Shown: positions 1 to 11,515 of the stretch, in pieces
Layout: every line of letters starts with the position of its first letter
Position numbering within the stretch: position 1 is the first letter of the stretch
NCBI RefSeq assembly: GCF_003171515.1
Contig: NC_089390.1
Coordinates: forward strand, 558,001 to 622,000
From: Pyrenophora tritici-repentis
Lineage: Eukaryota; Ascomycota; Dothideomycetes; Pleosporales; Pleosporaceae
Direction of reading: 5' to 3'
DNA: 64,000 nt
The notes under the pieces: model-generated
What the model was told of the DNA's origin: nothing
What the model saw: the letters and a program-made list of their open reading frames with translations, nothing else
Databases searched by the model: none
Position numbers and translations under genes: made by a program

Positions 1-1136
1 CGTGCGGAGACGGCAGTGGCGGTGACAGGCACGCGGGACATGCGTAGCCAGGGGAGAATGATGAGGAAGGTCGTGACGGCAAGGAGCCAGACGGTTGGGT
101 TGCGATGCATAGGCGTGTTGCCGTGTGTGTGGCTAGAGACACCTGCATTGACCCAGAGAACAGTGAGGGCGATCCAGCCGCCGAAACGGTGGGTGCGCTC
201 AAAGGTGTTGTGGAAGCGCTGGCGGAAACGGGGGTGAGCGGCCACGCAGACGAGGAAGATGGAGATAAGAAAGGAGTAGCACGTGATGATATCCGCCCAT
301 ACCCATCCATTGGCCTTCGATTCCCGGAGTCCGTTGACGAAGAAGGTCGTGTTTAGGTAGACGAAGAAGAAGTACCAAAACAGCGATGACATGGCACAGC
401 CAATGTGGAAGCCGCCAAAGTGGTGGAAGTCGGCAATGGACTTGCGCATCCAGAGAGGCAGGCCAATAGGGGTGTGGGCCAGCACGCGGAAGATGGTGTT
501 GATAACTTCTTCTTGACGGATAACCACGGCAGCGAAGAGGTTAGCTGCGGTGGCAACTAGTGGACCAGCCAGATGGAAGCGAGTGTAGGGCAAGTTCTTT
601 TCGATCATGACAGCGAGGACGACGAGATTGACAATGATGACCAGGGCCATGAGCACCCGGTACACACTGAACCAATGGATGAAGAACATCTTGATGTGTG
701 TCCGGATAGATGTCTTGCCTGGCTTAGGGGCAGCCGTTTCGTATGCGGTTGATGTCGCAGTCACAGTTGAGTTGACCTGGGTGCTCTTCTCTTTCTCGTC
801 GGGAAGATTGAGGGAGCTGGAAGTCGATAGCCTGTCGATCTTGGGTGAACGATCTTGAGGTCGCGGCTGTGATTGCGTCATTTTGCGCGACTTTGCTCGC
901 GAAGGCGAGCTGAAAGAGTCGTCCAACGGATCCAATGTATCGGTGCGGGTGTGTTTATGCACAGTGGTATCGCTCGCATTCACGTGCTGGTGGTCCTCAG
1001 ATAAACTCGACGTCTCGCCATTCTCGTGGTCAACCGAGTTCGAGGGAGTGGCGAGCGTCTCATCAGTGTTGGGTGAGGGCTTCATGGAAGTGTCGAGAGG
1101 AGTGAGGTTGGATGAAGGATCGCACTTGGACGACAT
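1..1136 (-). CDS. TmpA-like integral membrane protein (partial, C-terminus off the left edge)
   Basis: A single intron-free frame runs on the minus strand from ATG at 1136 to the window edge (378 codons, no stop). The first ~150 residues are hydrophilic and rich in Ser, Thr, Asp and Pro. They are followed by several strongly hydrophobic spans (VLMALVIIVNLVVLAVMI, LFWYFFFVYLNTTFFV, CYSFLISIFLVCVAA) with His-rich motifs between them (FHHFGGFHIGC, ERTHRFGGWIAL). This arrangement of a disordered head, a membrane bundle and spaced histidines is what I know from the fungal TmpA family, ferric-reductase-like membrane proteins linked to conidiation signalling in Aspergillus. The family name is recalled rather than searched. 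The FAD/NAD-binding tail expected in TmpA would lie outside the window. A ferric-reductase-like protein is the main alternative. Confidence 0.6.
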   Translation of the reverse strand, partial: MSSKCDPSSNLTPLDTSMKPSPNTDETLATPSNSVDHENGETSSLSEDHQHVNASDTTVHKHTRTDTLDPLDDSFSSPSRAKSRKMTQSQPRPQDRSPKIDRLSTSSSLNLPDEKEKSTQVNSTVTATSTAYETAAPKPGKTSIRTHIKMFFIHWFSVYRVLMALVIIVNLVVLAVMIEKNLPYTRFHLAGPLVATAANLFAAVVIRQEEVINTIFRVLAHTPIGLPLWMRKSIADFHHFGGFHIGCAMSSLFWYFFFVYLNTTFFVNGLRESKANGWVWADIITCYSFLISIFLVCVAAHPRFRQRFHNTFERTHRFGGWIALTVLWVNAGVSSHTHGNTPMHRNPTVWLLAVTTFLIILPWLRMSRVPVTATAVSA

Positions 1137-2532
1137 GTCGCGGCGGCGTAGTGTCCTAGGAGGGTATGGCGTGGTTAATTTGTCGTAATCCGCCGAGTGA
1201 TAGACCGCAACAGTTGCAAGGGTTGATGGTTGAAACCCAGGTCGGGAAGAAGCGGTTAAGTACAAGGTAGGGTCCCCCAGGATGTCGGATCGAAGTGAAA
1301 GGACAGTGCACGAGTATTGTTGCCTTCCCATCTGAGTGAACACTTATATACACACAACGTTCACTCTAGAACCCTTCTGTACACTGTGGGAGGCTCCCCT
1401 CTCGTTGTCCGAAGAACCACTGGATGCATCTTGAAAAGCACGCTTACTGACCACACCAAAGAGCTGATCAATGAAACCATGTGGGTCGGCGAAGCAGGCA
1501 AATGACTCTTAGCGAATGGATAGGGTAGTAATTCTAAAAACATACTTTCCACGACAACGTACAGGCCCCCATGCCAGCTCTTTCACTGCAAGGCGTACTT
1601 CTCAACACTTGCACCTGCAGGTTTCCAAATGTATCATGCCCGATCATTCAGGACCAGCCTCTTCCAAGCGGCATAGCCGAAGACTCACTTTATAGATCTC
1701 TCGTGAGATTCGTCACTTGGCGCAGGTACCATGGTACAAGTCGAGGGGTACACCGACCCTTCCTGAACACCAACCATGGCACTATTACGCCTAGAATCTT
1801 CTTTCGACACTGTAAAAATACTACGCTTGTGAGAGCGGTAAAAAAAACTCGAAATTCAGGGGAGCTAACGCACGTTCACACCACGCCGCAATAAAGCGCC
1901 CAAGCGAGCTTGATTTAGACGTTTTCGGCTTACCCTTCTAAATTCAAAGACACAATACAGCGACTGTTCATCCTCTGTTTAGATTGGGCACGGATGCACT
2001 CGTACAAGGAACACATGTCTGAGCGATGATCAGCCTGTGTGGCGAGTATACATAGGTGGCGACATCGAAAATGAGCCCCTTCGTACTGCAAAGTGTATCT
2101 GACAATCTTTTCGCAGTATGGAAATGCACGCTCGGGTCATGTTTGTACAGGATAAGTTGTGCGGCATCGGATAAGCACGGCATGAGCATACAAATGGCAC
2201 TTGCGTCATGTCAGGCACAGCAACTTGCGCAACTGATAGTCGCGATATTATGAGGGCGTTTGCAGTGTCTAGTATCAGACATGACGCCACGAGGTTGGCT
2301 GGCCGCGGGCGCGGTCGTCGGGTACCGAGTCCTGGGGTAACGGTGAGCGGCTGTCAGCCGAGCAAGCGCCGCGCAAACTGATCATCTCACTCGTGAATCG
2401 ACAAACAAAGGGTTGTCCTTGTTTCAGAATACGAATCCGTACATCGCGAACGAGCCGGAGATGAGATTCTGTTCATGAGTGGAAACGGGTGAGGTTTCGG
2501 ACAAGCATCGCACGCGCTAGCCAAGCAGGACC
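1137..2532. other. Intergenic, no gene seen
   Basis: About 1.4 kb upstream of the TmpA-like gene and downstream of the hydrolase gene. Only short frames without recognisable protein character are present. The part next to 1136 should hold the TmpA-like promoter and 5' leader. Confidence 0.5.
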
Positions 2533-3696
2533 CTAGTGATGGTCCAGGAACCCCAGTATTGCAGACACGACCGCGCTCGGCTGTTCCTGTTGAGGCCAGT
2601 GGCCAGCCTCATCAATTATCCGGATGCCTCGAAAGTCGGAGCATGATTCAGGATAGGATTCGAGGGCTCCGGGCTGCTGGTAATTGCCCCAGTCCTTGGC
2701 GCCCGAGATGAATGTACTGGGACACTCGATCTTCTTGCCTGCGAATAGCTCCAGGTCTCTCATGTGAGACGGATCGGTGGTGATTCGGTAGTAGTTGAGG
2801 CCACCCTGAAAGCCGGTTCTCGACCATTCCTGTACGTATACTGCGAGATCTTCATCAGGCATCCATGTTTCAGTGGCTGAAAAGTCTTGGTCGACCATGA
2901 GATCAGCAATGGTCTCGGGCATTGATTTCTCCAGCGGCATGATGTAGTATTGCGGCATCTTGGCCAGTTCTTGGGCCGTCCAGCTCTGAAGAGGATACGG
3001 CACGTTTCCCTTCCAAGCAGCTGACTTGACATGGAGGTATCCTCGTAAAAAGACATGCAGACCCTGTACGGGGTTTGCCCAGTCGCTCGCCGCTACGCTA
3101 GTACTGTTGTACCATTTGTAGTGTTTCCTTGGAACCCGAAGCTTTGCCAGCTCGGTCTGAATATCGATCGTCGGCCCAGGCGGACGCTCCCCGTGGGCGA
3201 TATTGAAAGGGAGGAGCGCCGGTGCCTTGAAAGGGTGGCTCATCATGACAACGCTCCTGAACAGGTCCGGACGCATCAAAGCACACATACTGGCTGTAAC
3301 TGCGCCAAAATCGTGGCCGACGATGCATTGGACCTTTTGATAGCCGAGGGCGTTTACCAGTGTGACCACATCGCGCACAACATTTGTTAGCGCAAATTGC
3401 GATAGGTTGGTGTTGATATACGACGAGCTGTCCCAGCCCGTGGTGCGTCCATAGCCGCGCTGATCAAAGGCTACGACGTAGTAGCCGGCTTCGGCGAGAG
3501 GCACCATGATGTTCCTCCAGGAGAAGGCGAGCTCGGGAAAGCCATGGCATAGAATGATGAGAGGCTTGTCTCGATGGGGTGTGTTTCCGGTCTCAAGAAG
3601 GTGGAAGGTGAGACCGTTGGAGGGGCAGTGTATGTGGTTTTGTACGATCCCGTCTGGTAATGGCAAAGCTGGAAGGGTACCCGCTGACCACGCCAT
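2533..3696 (-). CDS. Alpha/beta hydrolase, soluble epoxide hydrolase type
   Basis: 387 codons without introns. The epoxide hydrolase signature is complete: oxyanion motif HGFPE (residues 51-55), a nucleophile elbow with aspartate instead of serine in VGHDFGA (Asp129), an acid candidate in SGAKDWG (Asp335) and the catalytic His366 in DEAGHWPQQ. Tyrosines fit to activate the epoxide lie in the lid (Tyr220, Tyr302/303). The Asp nucleophile separates it from esterases and lipases; haloalkane or fluoroacetate dehalogenases share it but usually lack the lid tyrosine pair. The expected reaction is hydrolysis of an epoxide to a vicinal diol through an alkyl-enzyme ester in the cytosol. The substrate cannot be told from sequence. 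Length is normal for the family. No signal peptide is seen. Neighbours suggest no pathway. Confidence 0.88.
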   Translation of the reverse strand: MAWSAGTLPALPLPDGIVQNHIHCPSNGLTFHLLETGNTPHRDKPLIILCHGFPELAFSWRNIMVPLAEAGYYVVAFDQRGYGRTTGWDSSSYINTNLSQFALTNVVRDVVTLVNALGYQKVQCIVGHDFGAVTASMCALMRPDLFRSVVMMSHPFKAPALLPFNIAHGERPPGPTIDIQTELAKLRVPRKHYKWYNSTSVAASDWANPVQGLHVFLRGYLHVKSAAWKGNVPYPLQSWTAQELAKMPQYYIMPLEKSMPETIADLMVDQDFSATETWMPDEDLAVYVQEWSRTGFQGGLNYYRITTDPSHMRDLELFAGKKIECPSTFISGAKDWGNYQQPGALESYPESCSDFRGIRIIDEAGHWPQQEQPSAVVSAILGFLDHH

Positions 3697-4916
3697 ATTG
3701 ATGACTGTATATGAGAAGCTGGCCGTGTGTCGGCATAAGCATGAGAAGAGCAGACGCTAGCTACAGTATAAGCACGTGCTGTGTGCTTCAGCAGAAAGGA
3801 CAGCTGATGGTGGTGTTTGGTGAATCATGGCGGTGTTGGCGCGGGGGAAGATGCGCGATGCGCTGCCTCATTCGGCTGTGCCGGGGATTAGTAGAGATTA
3901 CACAGCCCAGCGGCATAACAACGGCGATTACTTACTGGTCGCCAGCGTCAAATTGATAAGAACTGGACATGGAGATGCGGCGTGTTGGTTTTGATGTTTG
4001 CTGCCATTCACATCGCAGACGATGGCCGTCGCACATGGCTCCAGATGTCGTCTTGACCCAGACGACATGAAAACCAGACCTTCCGCTTACAATTGCAGCT
4101 CGAATGAGTCAGCACGTCTCTTCTTGGGAAAGCACACGATGCACTACTCTAGGAATGATTCGATACCCTCTGCGTCATTGGTAGTTGAAGTCAAAGTGGG
4201 CCTCATCTAGACGGGGCCATGGCATGCAAATCAGGGACCGTCCGGCACACATGGAAGGACGTACCATCTCAGTGCGCGTGCTTGTGTGGGCGAAAGCGAT
4301 GGGTGCGATGGCAAAGCATGTTTGTTTGTGGCATGTGTTTGGAACTTGTTGGTGAATGAAATCTCCGCGACCACGCCTTCCTAGGCAAGCTCGAAATTTT
4401 CCAAGGCGGCATCAATGGACGACCGTCATCGATGTATGTACTTACTTAGCCGGTGTTGCCGATGAGACGATGATGTGTTTGGCTTGATGTGTGATTGTAA
4501 CAAATAGGCCGGAGTGAGGGGATTTGCTGGCCTTTGTCGTCCAAGCTCAAGGTTGCCGTCAATGGCAGAGCATGACGATCCGCTTACTTGTTTTGACTTG
4601 TTTTGATGGCTGCCACTCCACTCGATCTGGGGAACATTGTTGATATCCACTTGACCATCTCTCAATTCTGGCGCGAGATTTTTGACTATATCACCTATCT
4701 TTGCAGTTGCTGATTTCAGGGGTTCACGCGGGTTGTTAGTGTTGCGATATCACCTTCACACCAGTCCGCACGGTTCCGTTAGACGTGACATCATCCACTC
4801 GATCCCTGCTTCAACACCAAGCCTCCAGACCCAAGACATCTACCCGCACCTAAACATCCACACGGAAATGCAGTGCCAGTCGCGACTGCTGTAATCGTCA
4901 ATTCACACCGCCCACC
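3697..4916. other. Divergent intergenic region
   Basis: About 1.2 kb between the divergently transcribed hydrolase (-) and the disordered-protein gene (+), so it should carry both promoters. No frame in it looks like protein. Confidence 0.5.
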
Positions 4917-7900
4917 ATGTTTGGCAAGCGACGACGGGCAGCGTCGAATCCGGTAGGTGCCCTCCCCTTGAGCGCGCGCGCAAAGCTCGTCTCGCCGCCT
5001 GCAGCTTAGGGCCATGTTGTGCTAACTTGTATTCTTCATGCAGCCGCAGCGTGCGCCTCCCCCCAGTGCTTCAGCCTCCCTAGCTGCCTCCAAGGCCTTT
5101 ATCAAGAACGCTGAATCCAATGGCGACCTATCTTCTGCTGCTGCCGCCGCCGCCCTGCGCACTCACGTCACGACACCGACTCCTGTCGGCGAGACAGTTA
5201 CCAAGCGCATGGTGCGCCGCGGGTCGCATTCTTCCAACGGCAGCTCCTCAAGGCAGCCGGCAGGTCCATTGCACCGGCAGTCGAGTTCCGCCTCTATGAC
5301 AGAGCGCTCATTCCGCGCACCGTCGCCGGGTAGAGGGAGCCCTGCCGATATCCATGCGCCGCCCGTCCCGCCTGTACCAAAGAATATCGCACAGCAAAGC
5401 GTTGTCCATCGGCGCGCCTCTAGTCTGGAGCCGACGTACCGAGGAGGATCACCAGCAACGAGAGGCAGCGGCAGAGGCGTCAGTTTGGACAGGGGCGGCA
5501 GTATCAGTTCTGCCAGAGGACAAAGGCCTGCTACGAGCCATCTAGCCCAGTTGACCGAGGAAGAGGAAGCCTCGCGATCTGTCAACTTCTCCCGCCCCAT
5601 GTCTCCGGCTTTAGCACTCACCAAGCAGAATGCAGCCCCTCCTGCAAACAAGGGATGGTTCGGCGGACCTGTCGTGAACCAGGAGGCGATTCAGCGCATG
5701 GCATCTACATCACGGCCCAAGACATCCAGTGGTGTATCTACCCACGATCGCCAGACTGTCCAGCGCTCAATGCAAAATGCTGCTGAGCGCCCCGTCAGAG
5801 TCCACCAAATTGCCCAAGGCGTACAGGGCTCGCATTTGTCGAGCGACAGCATGCGCGCGAAACCCTCCGGCACAGCTATACAATCGCAGTCATATGTGCC
5901 GAGACAATCTCCCAGACCCGTCGATCCAAACTCGCCAGATGCCATCTACGACCCTTCGACGCGCAAATTTATCCACAAGCAAGATGCCATGGCCCGTCAC
6001 AGAGAGCTGCATGAAGAGCCCGAACCTGCGCAACAATTTGTCTCGCAGCACGTCGACAACTTGCAGCCTCATCGCACACCAGACTTTCAAATGGGCCGAG
6101 GCTCACCTAGCCCCGTTCGTCAAAATGCCCGACAAGTGCAGCCAGCTCCAGAGCCAAGAGACGAGCTTGTGCCTCAACAAGTATTTATCCCAAATCCGAG
6201 CGAGCCTGTGCATCAACAAGAAATATTTGATCAACACCAGCCCCGGGAAGCTGGTGTCGAGGCTAGACATTCCGAGGATTTCGCCGATGCCGACGTTGAG
6301 CTTCAAGAGCACGTGGAGACGAACCAGACACTAGCGGACTCTGGCTATGGCACTATAGTTGGCCATGACGATGACGTTGATTCGCCTGTTGTTGCAAGGA
6401 ACCAAGACAATGCGTATCCTCGATTATCAGCGCCTGCGAACATTGGTCGTAGTAGTAGTCTTCGCGATGGGCATGATAGAAATACCTCTCTCAGCCCACC
6501 ACGCAACGCCCACTTTGCACCTGTGGCTATCGAACTTGTTGGGACAAAACATGACCCTCTGCCGCGCTCAGTGTCTCCTGCTAAGTCGGCATTGAAAGCA
6601 TCACCCTCGGTGTCACGCCGTGGTGAATCTCCTGCTACGTCAATTGGACGTCATTCTGGCTGGGGTGCATCAAGCGACGTCTCCGACACAGCTTCTGACG
6701 ATGGAAAAAGAAGGAAGAAGAAGAACGTCCGCGTCAGCTTCGAAGAGGATCCTGTTGTGGTTGCACATGTAGACCCTGAGGCGCCCACTCAAAGGGGCCT
6801 CAGCGCGTCTAGATGGAGTCCGATAGCTGAGAAAGAGGACGAATTCGAAGACTTCATGAAGCCCCGGCCCGCCCTGCCGTCATTTGGCAGTATCCGCGAG
6901 AAGGAGCGACGCTCTCAAGAGGATGTGGCTGAAAAGGTGACCGAGACTGTTTCTACTTTGCCCATGAGCTCGACCAAGGACACACAACACGTTTCCAGTG
7001 ACATAGCCCTTGGAAATATCGTTGCCCAGGATCTGGCCCAAAAGCAGACGTCGAGTGATCCACTCGCACCTGACGTTACCACTGTTGAAGGGAGCGGCTA
7101 TGTGTCAGACTCGAGTGATGATTCAGCCAGCCGGCGCAGGGACACAAAGGCACAGTCGCAGGAACAGTCTGCTCCTGAGCCAAAGTCTCTATCTCCGCCA
7201 CAGAAAGTGCCTGCAACCACAGAACAGGTTATTGATGTACCAAATATTGCGCTCCAGCCAGCTACCCCCAGTCCGTACGAAAAACCAGAGCCAAAGTTCC
7301 AGAGCTTGACGATACCTGGAGGATGGGGCGAGGATGCTGACTCAGGCCCCACGAGATTCGCGCCGTCTGCTTCTGTCACTCAGCCCCAGTCGAATACACA
7401 GGCCGATGATGAAGGTGAAACTACAGACGACAGTAGCATCTACAGTGATGCTTACGAGGATCTGTCTGACGGCGAAGGCGGCTTCGGCAGTATTGATGCT
7501 CTCATGGTCAAACCAGCCGCTCTAGCGACTGGGTCAATGGAGCCGGAGCACGCGCCTAAGAACATCACCGAGGATTCGACTTTGAGGCCACAGCATGATA
7601 TGGCGGCTGATGATAGCGAAGACTCCGACGCTACTGCTACCCCGATGCAAGATTGGAATGCTGCCTCACAGCACTGGAGCGGTGTCAATGCATCTCTTCA
7701 GCAGCCGCAGAATGCTCGGGCGGCTACCGAACCACGACCCGATGCTCAACAAGTAGCCGCTCTAGTCCCGCATGAACACTTGACACCAGCAGCCTCAGCA
7801 GAGCCTACTCCGCATACTACACCAGAGCGTAAGGCCACAACCGCAGAGCCACCAAGGACTTCAACTCCGCTGGCCGCACAGTCATCGCCGAAACCTCTCA

Positions 7901-9558
7901 AATCGGCTCTGAAGAAGAGTTCCGCACAACCGATTCGTCAGGCCGAGCCTCAGAACAGGACAACACCGATCGCAGTGCCAAGAGAAGGTTCTTCCCAGAC
8001 GCAGATGAAAAGAACTATGCGTGGCGGTCCACCCAACACCTCGCGGGCAGAACCGCAGATGGGGTCGACCATGCGAACCAGCATGCGGGGGCCTGCAGAG
8101 TCACCCTCTAAAGCACAACCAAAGATGCGACAAAGCATGCGATCTGCTGATACCTCATCACCCCCTAGCATGGGGCTGGCTGCTTCGCGGCACAGCATGA
8201 TCCCGATGGATACCAATACCAAGCCAAGAGGCGCACTCCAGAAAAAGAACATTCCACCAGCGGCAGCTATTCACCAGGCCAGGCCACAGAGTATGCCTGC
8301 GAGACCCATGACTGCACCAGCAGTCACATACGACAGCGACTCTGACGCTTCTGCCAGTAGTTTTCAGAGAACAAGGAAACGAGGAGCACGTGAACAGAAT
8401 GGACGGTATACAATGCGTGGATCTATGAGACAAGAACCTACGCCCACTATGCGCATGAATGTTCCTGCGCCTAGGCAAGTTCGTGCAATTTCACCTGCGG
8501 GCTCCCCATCACCCGCGATGCGAAGATCCATGCGGTCTTCTTCGCCAACTCAAGAACCAAGAAGGTCGTCAAAGTTCAGCATCCGATCACTTTCGCCAAT
8601 GGGCAGATTCCGTACGGGTGCTGACACTTATGCTCCTTTGCCCGTACATCAAAAGCCTATGCCCTCTTTCGCCAACCAGCAAAAGCCCATGAAACAAACT
8701 GCACCTCCAGCAAAGGCGCCCAAGACCACCAGGACTCCTTTCAAGAGCCGCATTGTTGATTCAAGCGACGAGGATGAGGACGATCGGCCTAGCCGTTTTC
8801 AGAGCCGTTTCCAAAGCCGTTTTGAGGACTCCGACTCGGATGATGTAGGGGACTACAAGCTCCCGCCTGGCTTGACGCCAGTGCGGGGCATCCCCAGGAA
8901 AGCTGGGGAAGAGGACGGTGACTCGACGGATCTGGAGGAAGAAGCAGAGGAGGAAATCCCGAACGTTGTTCCCCATGCCGCACCAGCGGCCAATGGAACG
9001 AATGGCGCACAAGGCACGGCGCTATCTACTGGCTCCTTACGCGACAGCAAACATGCTGCTCCTTTGCCTTCATTCGAGGCTGGTAACAAAGTCAAGACAA
9101 AGCGAGGATTCTTTGGTTTGGGGAAGAAGAAGACACCTCAGGCAGGGACTACCGAGACGCGGCCTGCAACGGCACAGTCTACCTCTGCACCCACAGAGAT
9201 ACCCATGCCACCTGCGCAACGAAACCGCGACAAAGGATTTGCCATGACTCCCATTGACGAAGACAAGGAGTTTGGCGATCTCACACCCATCACCCCCATC
9301 AAGTCACCAAAGCTGCAACGTCGGTCAACTCCCGAATGGCCACTTCCACCCACCATCCCAATAGACGATCGTCCAATCAGCTCGGATGGTGTCGCGCCGC
9401 GCAGACCACGTTTCGCCATCCGTAAATCCAGCACTGGTGCTGTGTCCCACGTTTCGGCACCGACAATCGATGCACAGGGCCGATCCGTCTCGTACGGGCG
9501 GACCGGGAAGAAGAAGAAGTTTCAAGGCTTGAGGCGCGTCTTCGGCTTGAATGACTGA
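4917..9558 (+). CDS. Large intrinsically disordered protein of unknown function (1516 aa)
   Basis: Proposed structure: exon 1 4917-4952 (starts MFGKRRRAASNP, ATG in context CCACCATG), intron 4953-5043 with donor GTAGGT and acceptor ATGCAG, exon 2 5044-9558; both joins are in phase. Starting at the ATG at 5038 would lose the basic N-terminus, so I prefer the upstream start. No folded domain is recognisable. The protein is Ser/Pro/Gln/Arg-rich with a SSAAAAAALR segment near residue 45, acidic patches (SSDEDEDD) and a cluster of (S/T)MR motifs around residues 1000-1180. A short arginine repeat (FQSRFQSRF) lies near residue 1265. The C-terminus is highly basic (GKKKKFQGLRRVFG). Basic ends around an acidic disordered core suggest a scaffold or membrane/cortex-associated protein; this is inference only. 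Use of one clean 4.5-kb frame supports a real gene. Confidence 0.8.
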
Positions 9559-11048
9559 AAACAAGACACATTTGGCTTAGTGGCTAACGTGCGTGAATGT
9601 TTGCAGAGTTGTGCAGCTCCACGGAATCGGAATGTTTATCGGCTCCACGCACACGCACAGACGGGACCGTTTGTCATTAGAAACATCAGCTCGAAGCCGT
9701 TTACCCGTTGCATGTTTTGACCGCTTCACTTAAAGTGTTTGCATGTCACCGACGATCCACTTCTTCTAGCCTTTCTGACGCTGTCGGCCCGTAACGGGCA
9801 TATCGGTTTGCTATTCTGTTTCTCAATTTACCCGGCTATCTACGTAACTGCCTACGCCCATTTTTCCTTTTTCAAGTCCTTGCCTCAGTACTTTGGTTCA
9901 GGTGGCTGACCCTGCATGATGCAGGGTCTTCTGTTCCCGTCCAGGGCGGATCGTTTTCCTAAACAACAATGATACCAATTTTTCCTTTTTTTCTAAGTCT
10001 AGTCTTTCTTCCTCCGGGGCAACGATGGATCCCGGGATACGTCGCGACGTGCACGTGTTAATGGATGGGGAATGACATGCATGTTTGCGCGTTTCCCGAC
10101 AGCTGTTTGCTGCTACGTACAATACCCTTCTTTCTCCTTAGACCGCTGTTTAGGACAACATGTTCCACAGCATTGGATCAAATTGATGGTAAATTGCTGT
10201 TTAATTTCTAATGAAAAAATATACATTAACTACGAGTTTCCTTCCGGTAGCCTGATGTTGATTTGTTTCCCCTTTCCCCGCGTGCAAAAGGGGGTATGTG
10301 GTGACGGAGACGCACACCTGCATGTTCCTGCATATATCGGACACAGTATGATGTTCAATGAAACCAAAGATTGTTGTCTCACTAGCTGATATGCAGGGCG
10401 CGCAGCGGCGGCAGCGCTGGCAATGCTGGGAACGCTGGATATGCAGGTACCCGAACCGACACCACCACCACCACCCTTCTCACGCACTCACTCACTCGAT
10501 TGCTCCGCCCCTTTCAGCTTTAGCTCACCGGAACACCAAAACAACAATCTAGAACACCGGCGTGCCATAGGTAGCCGTCGCCACGCTATCAATGTTGTGC
10601 TACCTCACCATCTCACCACCGCCGCACAGCCGCATGACCGCATCTTGACATTGCTACAGCACCGCATCACCGCATGGTTGACTAATTACCAAGACACAAA
10701 CTGCGCTTGCGACAGTGATCTGTGGCTGAGCGATGATGTTATCACGTAGCTTATCTGCAGATACGCAGGGCAGCTGTGGGTAAGCGGAAATGGTCGGAGG
10801 TAGGCGGAGGGTGGCGGAGCAAACAACCACAATCTGTATTATGCGCATGTTTGACTTGGCGTCGGGTATGGCGTGCTGGGAAGGCGATGGCGTGGTGGGC
10901 GTACCTATGTGTAGGTAAGCAGGGGTGGACGGAGATGGGTGGAGCAAACAGCGAGGCTAGGAACAAAGGGCGGATAGGGTCCTAACGGGTAGGTACGGGA
11001 AGTGAGCTCGAGTGGACATGTGATTGGCCTTAGGGAGGGGATAGAGTG

Positions 11049-11515
11049 GAGTGGAGCTGCAAGTTATTGACGGGACCCTGTGTTTGTCGTGGTTCCAGAT
11101 ATCTCAGCATCTCTCCGGTGAAGGCGGGAATAGTACACGTCCGCCGTCGCTAGATAAATTCCCACATACATCGATATAGAAGGAGGGCCTAAAAGCGGGA
11201 AGTGGAGCCACGTTATTGATGGTCTTTTGGATGACGGGATGGAAGAACGGGAGTGGTGTGGGAGGGCTCATTTCCGTCGCGGGCGTGCAGGAGGAAACGG
11301 GAGTGTGCAGTGCCAGGCTGTCAAGTAACCGTCAAGTCAAACCGAGGAGTGGAAATTGATAGGGCCATTCCTGTGTAGGGAGTGAGATATTGACGGGAGT
11401 GTAAAGTGCCAGGCTGTCAAACAACAACCACATTCAACCAAAAAGCGGACTTTTGGCCTATTTTTGCAAATGAGGTCGAATATTGACGGCGGCATACAGT
11501 ACCACGCTGTCAAAG
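11049..11515 (+). repeat. Degenerate direct-repeat array, ~95-bp spacing
   Basis: The core ATTGACGGGAGTGTAAAGTG plus CCAGGCTGTCAA is found at 11389-11420. Close variants lie at about 11297-11324 and 11482-11513, so the last two starts are 93 bp apart. More divergent starts (GTGGAGC...GTTATTGA[C/T]GG) occur near 11050 and 11200. This looks like an old array of imperfect direct repeats; the unit has no coding sense. Confidence 0.5.

Noticed and set aside
5163..5651. 162-codon minus-strand frame
   Set aside because: Antisense shadow of the 1516-residue protein gene.
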